Below, piece by piece: positions 8,200 through 13,553 of a stretch of DNA of 27,739 bases. The position numbers and the translations under genes are program-made. Source of the DNA: a virus. Each line of letters opens with the position of its first letter. Positions within the stretch are counted from its first letter, which is position 1. The stretch covers positions 1 to 27,739 of IMG/VR virus record IMGVR_UViG_3300044984_000725; one strand, written 5' to 3'. A model generated the notes under the pieces. The model saw nothing but the letters and a program-made list of their open reading frames with translations, did not search any database and was not told where the DNA came from.

Positions 8200-8228
8200 A
8201 AAAAAAGGCCCCTATTACTAGGGGCCTT
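8200..8228 (-). terminator. Rho-independent terminator of the leftward small-gene operon
   Basis: A perfect 10-bp stem (AAGGCCCCTA with TAGGGGCCTT) closes a four-base loop that reads GTAA, a GNRA tetraloop, on the minus strand. On that strand seven T follow (8206-8200). On the plus strand no T-run follows, so termination is mainly leftward. It separates convergent transcription from the primase-helicase gene. Confidence 0.85.
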
Positions 8229-8244
8229 GTGAGGATGGCAACTG

Positions 8245-8304
8245 CTACAGATCCAAAAGAACCGCCAGCAGCGCCCCCAGTATAAGGGCGAATAAAAAAA
8301 TCAT
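8245..8304 (-). CDS. Predicted 19-residue membrane micropeptide
   Basis: This tiny ORF encodes MIFLFALILGALLAVLLDL, essentially one hydrophobic membrane span. Its ATG shares one base with the stop of the preceding gene (TGATG), a classic coupling arrangement, and GGAG lies nine bases upstream. It is the last frame before the operon terminator. Function is unknown. A chance ORF cannot be excluded at this length, but the start context and pure hydrophobic composition argue for a real product. Confidence 0.45.
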   Translation of the reverse strand: MIFLFALILGALLAVLLDL

Positions 8305-8519
8305 CAATAGGCGCTCCGCATTGCTTCCATGGCCCCCCGGCTCATAAGCCGGCGCGCTTCGGGTCCTTCAGCTAGGGCCATTTTGTATTCATGCTCTGAC
8401 ACTTGGCCGCGCTCATACCTAAACCCAAGATCGACGTAATAATGGTCGGCGTACGTGAGCGGCGCCCATGGCGCGATTATTTCCCGCATGAGCGGGTGTA
8501 GATTATCCTTCGTTTTCAT
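8304..8519 (-). CDS. Small protein of unknown function (71 aa)
   Basis: I do not recognise this protein. It is 71 residues, soluble and charged, with a probable helix around EHEYKMALAEGPEARRLMSRGAM cut by short turns. The ATG at 8519 overlaps the preceding gene by 17 bases and has GAGG about six bases upstream. The tight overlaps on both sides, and its place in a unidirectional chain of similar small genes between a strong promoter and a terminator, support it as a real early phage gene. Confidence 0.7.
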   Translation of the reverse strand: MKTKDNLHPLMREIIAPWAPLTYADHYYVDLGFRYERGQVSEHEYKMALAEGPEARRLMSRGAMEAMRSAY

Positions 8520-8817
8520 ATAGATCCTCTTCGGTGTAATAGGTGGTCGGCGCTTCGTTTAGATTCTCATAAAACCCCGTGAGGGTATTTTCTCCGCCGT
8601 ACGGCGCGCCCCGGCCCTGGTGGCCCCGGCCACTGTTTAGCGCGTAATAGCGCGTCACATAGTCGGCCGTAGAATAAAAGTAATCGGGAAAATAACGGCG
8701 CTCCGGGCCCTTACTTTTCACAATCCTATGCTTACCGGTGCATTTTGCATGCTCTGTGAAAATGTCACGGTCGTCGTTTATTTTGTAGGCCGTGCGGCCA
8801 ATAGTTACGGTTTTCAT
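8503..8817 (-). CDS. Small protein of unknown function (104 aa)
   Basis: I do not recognise this protein. It is 104 residues, rich in Tyr, Arg and Gly, with no membrane segment and no clear catalytic motif. The N-terminus (MKTVTIGRTAYKIND) looks like a short beta hairpin. The C-terminus is acidic (TEEDLYENEG). Its ATG overlaps the previous stop by four bases (ATGA), and AGGA lies within ten bases upstream. It belongs to the leftward early operon. Confidence 0.72.
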   Translation of the reverse strand: MKTVTIGRTAYKINDDRDIFTEHAKCTGKHRIVKSKGPERRYFPDYFYSTADYVTRYYALNSGRGHQGRGAPYGGENTLTGFYENLNEAPTTYYTEEDLYENEG

Positions 8818-9029
8818 ACGTCCCAGTCCTCTAAATTTAATTTAATGTTGCAATGGTCGGCGTGCGCCTTGTTGACGTGTTCGCGCACTAGGGCGCATAT
8901 TGCATCTATCAATTGCCGGTCAATTAGGTCATTGATCGTCAAAATAGCGAACGGCGCCGCGTCTATGCCCTCTGGCGCGAAAGCATTGCCCCGGTGGAAA
9001 GTAATGAGGGTTTTGTCATAGTGGGTCAT
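8814..9029 (-). CDS. Small protein of unknown function (71 aa)
   Basis: I do not recognise this protein. It has 71 residues with a predicted helix in the middle (INDLIDRQLIDAICALVREHV) and an acidic end (LNLEDWDV). The start ATG overlaps the stop of the 48-residue gene as ATGA, and its own stop overlaps the next start in the same way, so it is translationally coupled at both ends. No enzyme motif is visible. Confidence 0.7.
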   Translation of the reverse strand: MTHYDKTLITFHRGNAFAPEGIDAAPFAILTINDLIDRQLIDAICALVREHVNKAHADHCNIKLNLEDWDV

Positions 9030-9172
9030 GTGGCCACCTTATCTAAGGCCATGCGCGCCTTATCTAATGCAATCTGGAAATTGTCGGCGCGCGCGTTGTC
9101 CGGTAGATCCGGCGCGATTAGGTCGGCGTAAAAAATAAGCGCTTGCAGCGCGTTCATTAGGTCTTCGTTCAT
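9026..9172 (-). CDS. Small helical protein (48 aa), unknown function
   Basis: This 48-residue ORF begins MNEDLMNALQALIFYADL and ends LDKARMALDKVAT. It looks like two amphipathic helices, possibly a helical hairpin. AAGGG precedes the ATG by six bases, and the stop overlaps the next gene's start (ATGA). Length, ribosome site and coupling support it. No function can be assigned. Confidence 0.65.
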   Translation of the reverse strand: MNEDLMNALQALIFYADLIAPDLPDNARADNFQIALDKARMALDKVAT

Positions 9173-9191
9173 ACTTTACCCTTAGGTTATA

Positions 9192-9207
9192 GCGCGCACC
9201 AGCGCGC
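9192..9207. other. GC hairpin between early genes
   Basis: Two GCGCGC arms flank a four-base ACCA loop in the 73-base gap between the 76- and 48-residue genes, the only sizeable gap in the lower half of this operon. There is no T-run on either side, so it is more likely an RNA processing or stability element than a terminator. Confidence 0.4.
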
Positions 9208-9245
9208 GCCCCTATACGGCCACCAGGGCCGCATAAGGTCGCGTG

Positions 9246-9476
9246 CTAGATAGTGCAACAGCCACAGCATGGTGCGTCAATACACCGGCCGCGCGGGTTA
9301 CGGTAGAACGTGCTGGGGCCGTTGTCACCGTAAAAAACAACGCGAGAGTCGCCAGGCTCTTCTAACCATGCGCGGCGCGTTACAGTGTCAAATTTAATAT
9401 CGTCGCCGGGGTTTATCCTGGTGCCGCTCCGGCTACAGTGGCCGGGGTATTTTGCTCTCATGCTCTTAATGGTCAT
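9246..9476 (-). CDS. Small cysteine-containing protein (76 aa)
   Basis: The N-terminal KYPGHCSRSGTRINPGDDI resembles a common phage/bacterial zinc-knuckle-like segment that usually reads CxxCG. Here the second cysteine is serine, so metal binding there is doubtful. A second cysteine cluster lies at the extreme C-terminus (CIDAPCCGCC). The start is taken at ATG 9476 because AAAGGGG sits six bases upstream; the longer frame from 9494 has no such site. It overlaps the preceding zinc-ribbon gene by 11 bases. Function is unknown; a nucleic-acid-binding role is possible. Confidence 0.65.
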   Translation of the reverse strand: MTIKSMRAKYPGHCSRSGTRINPGDDIKFDTVTRRAWLEEPGDSRVVFYGDNGPSTFYRNPRGRCIDAPCCGCCTI

Positions 9477-9648
9477 TTTGTGCCCCTTTATCAAAAAATG
9501 TAAACATGTCGCACGCGCTGCAATACGCGCGCCACTGGCCGCGCCTTGGCGGGTTATCTACTGGCGCCGGCTGGCCAGCCAGTGGCCGGCTGCAATTAAA
9601 ACAAGGCACCGGCTGGCCGGCGGATATCACGGGGAATAATTTATTCAT
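9466..9648 (-). CDS. Small zinc-ribbon-like protein (60 aa)
   Basis: This 60-residue protein has two CxxC pairs (CFNC near residue 14 and CSAC near 46) about 30 residues apart, the spacing of a zinc ribbon. Such small proteins often bind DNA, RNA or RNA polymerase, but no specific family is recognised. ATG at 9648 is chosen: it overlaps the stop of the large cysteine-rich gene as ATGA and has AAGG eight bases upstream. Frames extending to 9777 lie inside that neighbour and are not credible. Confidence 0.65.
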   Translation of the reverse strand: MNKLFPVISAGQPVPCFNCSRPLAGQPAPVDNPPRRGQWRAYCSACDMFTFFDKGAQNDH

Positions 9649-10304
9649 GCTGCTAACCTTAAGTTGATTGTGCGATGACGGGAACCGTGAGCCGGGAAAC
9701 CTACAATTGTGGACCGTTGACGTTGACATAATTGGCACGTCGCGCAGCTCACGTCGTCGCGCTGGGTGGCCGGGCAAACGACGACCGGCCGGCCGGCTGG
9801 GGTTTTTAGGTTTTCGTTTTGCGTTGACGGTAGGACGACGACGACGGGGCCGGCGTTTTGATCGGCCAAATAATCGGCATCGTTTAAATCATTGGCCGAT
9901 AAGTTGACAGTGAAACCCCAATTATTGGCATGCCGGATCCATGCAATGCTGGCGGCGTCGCGATGATGCGAATAAGTAAACCCGCGCTTATCTTTATTGG
10001 CCGCGACAAGTTGGCCCAATTTAACAGGATCAATTGTGCCGTTTTGCTGGGGTAGATCGCCGGCTTGGTTATGGCGCCAAATTTGATTGTCGGGTAAGCG
10101 CGCGATTGTGCTGCAAAACTCTTCCCAGCTTGTGCCGCGCGTTTTCATGGATACGGCGGCCCAGTGTAGCGCCAACGGCCCGCTGGCTGCGTAGCATTCG
10201 GCCTTCATTTTGCAATCCGCCGGGCATGAGTCGCGCTCCGTCGTTGACACTGGAATCGGGCCGGTTTTGACGTTCGCGCTTTTAAGTGTGAGATGTACGT
10301 GCAT
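9645..10304 (-). CDS. Conserved phage cysteine-rich protein of DUF7227 type
   Basis: This 219-residue protein is the largest in the early leftward operon. It opens with NVKTGPIPVSTTERDSCP and contains two cysteine clusters: Cys27, Cys31, Cys37 near the N-terminus, and Cys177, Cys187, Cys190, Cys193 near the C-terminus. Between them are the conserved-looking segments WRHNQAGDLP (77-86), FTYSHH (109-114) and VNLSAND (133-139), and near the end VGFPAHG (201-207). I recall this layout from phage proteins now called DUF7227, whose function is unknown to me. The clusters suggest Fe-S or zinc binding, and the alternating hydrophobic strands could form a barrel; both are inferences. Its start lies one base after the stop of the 32-residue gene, with only a weak GGT ribosome site, so coupling is likely. 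Confidence 0.75.
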   Translation of the reverse strand: MHVHLTLKSANVKTGPIPVSTTERDSCPADCKMKAECYAASGPLALHWAAVSMKTRGTSWEEFCSTIARLPDNQIWRHNQAGDLPQQNGTIDPVKLGQLVAANKDKRGFTYSHHRDAASIAWIRHANNWGFTVNLSANDLNDADYLADQNAGPVVVVLPSTQNENLKTPAGRPVVVCPATQRDDVSCATCQLCQRQRSTIVGFPAHGSRHRTINLRLAA

Positions 10305-10305
10305 G

Positions 10306-10404
10306 TTATTTTACCAATACGTCAAAATACGCCAGGGCGCCGACAGTGAGCGCGGCCGCGATAACGACGGCCGCTAAGATATCTAAAAATAATGCTTTTT
10401 TCAT
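10306..10404 (-). CDS. Predicted 32-residue single-span membrane peptide
   Basis: The ORF reads MKKALFLDILAAVVIAAAL, then TVGALAYFDVLVK: a basic start, a membrane span and a short tail, so a small inner-membrane peptide or a signal-peptide-like protein. AAAGG lies nine bases before the ATG, and the stop is one base from the start of the next gene. Function is unknown. Host-membrane or superinfection roles are typical for such early peptides but unproven here. Confidence 0.6.
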   Translation of the reverse strand: MKKALFLDILAAVVIAAALTVGALAYFDVLVK

Positions 10405-10426
10405 GTTGTTTTGCCTTTATGTTGTT

Positions 10427-10445
10427 GGCCGGCTTTGCGCCGGCC
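10427..10445. other. GC-rich intergenic hairpin
   Basis: GGCCGGC and GCCGGCC arms flank a 5-base loop between the first and second genes of the leftward operon. No T-run follows on the minus strand. It could act as an mRNA stability element or attenuator. Confidence 0.45.
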
Positions 10446-10453
10446 GGTTTGGT

Positions 10454-10639
10454 TTAGATAATAAATTCGGGGTTATTGATAACGCCCATGTCATCAGCCA
10501 GGGCGAAAATTTCGCGCTGCGATTTTGCGCTGGCTGCGCGATAAAGCGCCGACAATGCACGCGCTAAATAGTCAGGGCCTAAGCCGGCGGCGGCGTATTT
10601 AACGCACAATGCAACTTCGCGTGATTCTGATTTAGTCAT
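10454..10639 (-). CDS. Small helical protein (61 aa), first gene of the leftward operon
   Basis: I do not recognise this 61-residue protein. It is mainly helical (alanine-rich segment YLARALSALYRAASAKSQRE) and ends PEFII. As the promoter-proximal gene of the operon it should be the first made after infection. AAAGG lies ten bases before the ATG at 10639. The short helical form could suit a DNA- or protein-binding regulator, but no helix-turn-helix is evident. Confidence 0.65.
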   Translation of the reverse strand: MTKSESREVALCVKYAAAGLGPDYLARALSALYRAASAKSQREIFALADDMGVINNPEFII

Positions 10640-10697
10640 AATAGTTTGCCTTTACTGTAGTTTAGAAATTACCGGCGTTTTGTCGCGCGGTGAATGT

Positions 10698-10725
10698 ATT
10701 GTAAGCGATTCTTTTACACTGTCAA
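10698..10725 (-). promoter_or_regulatory. Strong leftward sigma70 promoter of the early small-gene operon
   Basis: On the minus strand a perfect -35 TTGACA (10725-10720) and a -10 TACAAT (10703-10698, five of six) are separated by 16 bases. The expected start near 10691 gives a leader of about 52 bases. Two direct copies of TGTAAAA (minus strand; 10738-10732 and 10718-10712) flank the -35 element 20 bases apart, possibly operator half-sites. Confidence 0.8.
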
Positions 10726-10738
10726 CAATTATTTTACA

Positions 10739-10792
10739 GTTATGCAAAAATTGCATAACCTTGGGTCATTTGGGTCGCGATTAGGTTATGCA
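10739..10792. repeat. Nested perfect dyads, probable operator
   Basis: GTTATGCAA and TTGCATAAC (10739-10747 and 10751-10759) form a perfect dyad with a 3-base centre. The right arm is reused: TGCATAACCT (10752-10761) pairs perfectly with AGGTTATGCA (10783-10792) across 21 bases that contain the first repeat block. Three copies of the half-site beside a strong promoter look like a repressor or initiator binding array. Confidence 0.65.
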
Positions 10793-10866
10793 TTCGCGCT
10801 GCGATGACCCAAGCGCTAGCGCGCGCCAATACTGGGGAACATTATGCTTTGGGTCATTTGGGTCAT

Positions 10867-10920
10867 TGTTTACAGATAACATCAATAATTTATATACTGT
10901 ATATATAGACAGTGTAACGA
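10867..10920. other. A/T-rich core, candidate DNA-unwinding element
   Basis: This stretch is the most A/T-rich part of the control region, with alternating TA steps (TATATACTGTATATATAG). It lies exactly between the two 19-bp inverted iteron arms, where an origin would be expected to melt. It also contains the candidate rightward promoter, so the A/T content has two possible explanations. Confidence 0.45.
10869..10898 (+). promoter_or_regulatory. Candidate rightward promoter in the A/T-rich core
   Basis: TTTACA (10869-10874, five of six) and TATACT (10893-10898, five of six) are 18 bases apart. Transcripts would start near 10905 and run through the iterons towards the terminase genes. The run of TA steps makes chance matches likely, so confidence is moderate. 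Confidence 0.4.
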
Positions 10921-11309
10921 TAGGTTGACGGGTCTACCGGCGCCAATTTTAAAACGATGACCAAATGACCCAAATGACCCAAAGCCGGGGAATTCCCTGG
11001 GCGCCAGATCTGCGCTTTTTGGGTCATTTGGGTCACATAAAAAACAATGACCCAAATGACCCAATGACCATGGCCACTGGCGCCAGCTTGCAATTTAAAA
11101 CCGTGACCCAAATGACCCAAATGACCCAAATGACCATGGCACGCCGGCCCGCGCGGTTATGCTGGCGCCAGCGCGCAGCATGCGCGCGCCTACCGGTGGC
11201 CGCGCGGCCGGCCGGCATGCGGCGCCATGGCCGGTGGCATTCAGGCCGAGGGGGAGGGGGTAGGGCCGGCGGCACAGGGCCAGCAGAAACGTACGGGCCG
11301 TGAACAAAA

Positions 11310-11327
11310 TTTTTTTTTTGCTACAAT
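11310..11327 (+). promoter_or_regulatory. Candidate late promoter upstream of terminase
   Basis: An extended -10 element, TGCTACAAT (11319-11327), follows a run of ten T (11310-11319) and precedes the terminase small-subunit gene by about 30 bases. No good -35 is seen at normal spacing; GTGAAC at 11300-11305 is a poor match. It could be an extended -10 promoter or need a phage activator. Confidence 0.5.
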
Positions 11328-11356
11328 TCACAAACGTGCAACCGCATGGAGAATTC

Positions 11357-11794
11357 ATGTTCTATTCAATTCCATTCACACCGCGCAATGTGCAGGCAAC
11401 AGAGTCGCGCTTAAAAGCGGTGTACGACGCCGCCAAACTTGGCCTCAAAGGCGACACGCTAGCGCTGGCCGCCGGCATGCTTCCCACCGAATACCGACAA
11501 CTTACGCAACTTGACCCCGTGGTTGAGATGGCCGCGCAAAAAGGCAAAGCCGACGCTGAGATAGAAATGGCCAACATCGTCAGGGCCGCCGCGCTAGATG
11601 GCGACGCTAAGATGGCGCTAGAAGTCTTAAAGCACCAGCACGGCTGGGTGGCCAAGCAAGCCATATCTGTTGAGGTGGATCAGCGCATATCAATCACTGG
11701 CGCATTGGCCGAAGCCGAAAGGCGCGTATTAGATGTGAGCGACGCAACAATCATAGAACCGACTACACATGCAATCGACCATATACAGCGCTGA
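11357..11794 (+). CDS. Terminase small subunit
   Basis: This 145-residue protein lies directly before the terminase large subunit and should recognise the packaging site on phage DNA and form a ring. The N-terminal half contains a helix-turn-helix-like stretch (GLKGDTLALAAGMLPTEYRQ) as in many small terminases. It is followed by a helical part rich in Ala/Glu and LEVLKHQHGW, a segment common in such proteins. ATG at 11357 is chosen because GGAG lies five bases upstream; a longer frame from 11300 would begin inside the promoter. It overlaps the large-subunit gene by 26 bases. The identification rests on position and helix-turn-helix character as much as sequence. Confidence 0.8.
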   Translation: MFYSIPFTPRNVQATESRLKAVYDAAKLGLKGDTLALAAGMLPTEYRQLTQLDPVVEMAAQKGKADAEIEMANIVRAAALDGDAKMALEVLKHQHGWVAKQAISVEVDQRISITGALAEAERRVLDVSDATIIEPTTHAIDHIQR

Positions 11795-13295
11795 AGACGA
11801 ACAGGAATTGATGGCGCGGCTGTGGGCGCCACATATCAAAGACAACCCACTGGCGTTTGTAATGTACGCGTTTCCTTGGGGTCAGCCTGGCACACCGCTG
11901 GAACATTTCAAAGGCCCACGCAAATGGCAGCGTGAGGTCTTACAACATATTGCAGACCACATTACACAGAACAAAGGTCAAATAGACTTCAACACCCTAC
12001 GCCATGCTGTCTCATCTGGACGGGGTATTGGTAAGTCGGCCTTGGTGTCATGGATCACAATCTGGATGCTATCCACGCGAATTGGCTCAACAACCATTAT
12101 TTCGGCTAACTCGGAGAGCCAGCTTAGATCAGTCACTTGGGCCGAAATAACCAAGTGGCTGGCCATGTCCCTTAACAGCCACTGGTTTGAGGTGAGCGCC
12201 ACCAGACTGATGCCGGCTAAGTGGCTCACGGAATTGGTCGAGCGTGATCTTAAGAAGGGCACGCGCTACTGGGGCGTCGAGGGGCGGCTCTGGTCAGCCG
12301 AAAATCCCGACGCTTATGCGGGTGTCCACAACTTCGACGGTGTGCTGGTCGTGTTTGACGAGGCGTCGGGTATCGACGACAGCATCTGGGCTGTGACGGC
12401 GGGTTTCTTTACCGAGAACACGCCCAACAGGTTCTGGATGGCGTTCTCCAACCCACGGCGCAACACGGGGTACTTCTACGAGACGTTTAACAGCAAACGT
12501 GGCTTTTGGACGACCAAGGTGGTTGACGCCCGCACGGTCGAGGGTACAGACAAGCAGGTGTATCAGGGCATCATCGACGAGTATGGGCCAGATTCATCAC
12601 AGGCGCACGTCGAGGTGTACGGTCAGTTCCCCTCTGAGGGCGACGATCAGTTCATACCGGCCAACATTGTGGACGAAGCAATGAAGCGGCCTAAGTACCA
12701 AGACGAGTCAGCGCCGATTGTGATCGGTGTTGACCCTGCTAGGTTCGGCGCGGATGCGACAGTGATCGCCATCAGGCAGGGGCGGGATATTGTGCGGATT
12801 GACCGGCACAGAGGCGACGACACCATGACGGTAGTAGGTCATATTATTGAGGTGATTGAAGAGTTCAAGCCTACGCTGGTGGTGATTGACGAAGGCGGGC
12901 TGGGCGCCGGCATTGTGGACAGGCTCAAAGAGCAGCGCTACAAAATCAAGGGCATCAACTTTGGCAACAAGTCAAAGAATCCCATCATGTATGGAAACAA
13001 AAGGGCTGAAATGTGGGGGTCGATGAAAGATTGGCTCAAAACGGCTTCAATTCCGCTTGACAGATTTCTCAAAACTGATCTAATTTCGCCTATGATGAAG
13101 CCCGACTCTAAGGGTACAATCTTCTTAGAGTCAAAAAAGGACATGAAAGCACGGGGCTTGGCCTCACCAGACGCGGCAGACGCGATCTGTGTGACGTTTG
13201 CATACCCTGTGGCTCACCGTGAGGCGCGTGAACCCACGCAGCGCCGCATGTATTCGGACAGAAGCGTGGTGACTACTTCTTGGATGGGGTCGTAA
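11769..13295 (+). CDS. Terminase large subunit (ATPase and nuclease)
   Basis: This is the packaging motor of 508 residues. The ATPase half has Walker A GRGIGKS (84-90) and Walker B VLVVFDE (192-198), with Asp197 and Glu198. The nuclease half has the RNase-H-fold acidic residues Asp322 (GVDPARFG), Asp374 (VVIDEGG) and Asp468/Asp471 (SPDAADAI). Together these are a complete terminase of ordinary length. It cuts concatemeric DNA and drives it through the portal encoded downstream. The start ATG at 11769 has no clear ribosome site and probably relies on coupling to the overlapping small-subunit gene. The stop shares a base with the next start (TAATG). Confidence 0.95.
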   Translation: MQSTIYSAEDEQELMARLWAPHIKDNPLAFVMYAFPWGQPGTPLEHFKGPRKWQREVLQHIADHITQNKGQIDFNTLRHAVSSGRGIGKSALVSWITIWMLSTRIGSTTIISANSESQLRSVTWAEITKWLAMSLNSHWFEVSATRLMPAKWLTELVERDLKKGTRYWGVEGRLWSAENPDAYAGVHNFDGVLVVFDEASGIDDSIWAVTAGFFTENTPNRFWMAFSNPRRNTGYFYETFNSKRGFWTTKVVDARTVEGTDKQVYQGIIDEYGPDSSQAHVEVYGQFPSEGDDQFIPANIVDEAMKRPKYQDESAPIVIGVDPARFGADATVIAIRQGRDIVRIDRHRGDDTMTVVGHIIEVIEEFKPTLVVIDEGGLGAGIVDRLKEQRYKIKGINFGNKSKNPIMYGNKRAEMWGSMKDWLKTASIPLDRFLKTDLISPMMKPDSKGTIFLESKKDMKARGLASPDAADAICVTFAYPVAHREAREPTQRRMYSDRSVVTTSWMGS

Positions 13296-13552
13296 TGGCT
13301 AAAAAAGGTGTGTCTTTAAGCGTCGGCCGCGGCGAAAAGTTGCCCGTATCTAAAGGTGCTGGCTTGACCGCTAAAGGCCGCGCTAAGTACAACGCCGCCA
13401 CTGGTTCTAACCTCAAAGCACCAGCGCCCAATCCTAAGACCAAAGCAGATCAGGGGCGAAAAGATTCATTTTGTGCAAGAATGGGCGCAGTAGCGGCCAA
13501 CGCCAAAGACGGTGAACGCGCTAAAGCAGCTCTTAAACGATGGAAGTGTTAG
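13295..13552 (+). CDS. Small basic virion-region protein (85 aa), DUF6321-like
   Basis: This 85-residue Lys/Arg/Ala-rich protein contains KGAGLTAKGRAKYNAATGSNL, then DSFCARMGAV, and ends ALKRWKC. I recall this arrangement from small conserved phage proteins (DUF6321 type) encoded near terminase and portal genes; their function is not established. The ATG at 13295 overlaps the terminase stop (TAATG); an ATG at 13280 lies inside the terminase gene. The high positive charge suggests DNA contact or a structural role. Confidence 0.75.
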   Translation: MAKKGVSLSVGRGEKLPVSKGAGLTAKGRAKYNAATGSNLKAPAPNPKTKADQGRKDSFCARMGAVAANAKDGERAKAALKRWKC

Positions 13553-13553
13553 T

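Larger units (their letters stand above)
10714..10917. repeat. 10-bp inverted repeat linking two promoters
   Basis: TTACACTGTC at 10714-10723 overlaps the -35 of the leftward promoter. Its exact reverse complement GACAGTGTAA is at 10908-10917, next to the predicted start of the candidate rightward promoter. The same protein could bind both and coordinate, or loop, the two promoters. Confidence 0.5.
10761..11136. repeat. Array of 9-bp iterons (GGGTCATTT unit) in alternating orientation
   Basis: About 17 units based on TGGGTCATT lie in seven blocks: 10761-10776 (forward), 10803-10812 (reverse), 10848-10867 (forward), 10956-10983 (reverse), 11016-11035 (forward), 11046-11070 (reverse) and 11103-11136 (reverse). 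Units within a block are spaced exactly nine bases. Consecutive forward/reverse blocks form large inverted repeats: 19-bp arms at 10848-10866 and 10965-10983, and 17-bp arms at 11019-11035 and 11048-11064 with a 12-base loop. There is no spacer/repeat pattern of CRISPR type. Iterons next to an A/T-rich stretch are typical of replication origins, but multi-site operators are equally possible. Confidence 0.85.
10640..11356. other. Non-coding control region between the leftward early and rightward late operons
   Basis: About 715 bases contain no convincing gene. They hold, from left to right, the leftward promoter, nested dyads, seven blocks of a 9-bp repeat, an A/T-rich core with a candidate rightward promoter, a G/C-rich palindrome-dense block (11136-11280) and the late promoter. 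Open frames here only reflect the 9-bp (three-codon) periodicity of the repeats. The arrangement fits a genetic switch, a replication origin, or both. Confidence 0.7.

Noticed and set aside
8205-8228. Rightward terminator for the primase-helicase gene at the same hairpin
   Set aside because: The plus strand has no T-run after the stem (TTGTGAGG), whereas the minus strand has seven T, so only leftward termination is well supported.
10761-11136. Possible CRISPR array
   Set aside because: Units are nine bases, adjacent and in both orientations, with no regular unique spacers and no cas genes; the DUF2800 nuclease is only Cas4-like in fold.
11134-11303. 55-residue Arg/Gly-rich frame after the last iteron block
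   Set aside because: The composition simply reflects the G/C-rich palindromic block, and no ribosome site or conserved feature is seen.
10882-11358. Several overlapping frames on both strands (products with MTQMTQ, GSFGSFG or WVIWVI repeats)
   Set aside because: They arise because the 9-bp iteron equals three codons and lacks stops. The products are pure repeat translations, and none has a ribosome site.
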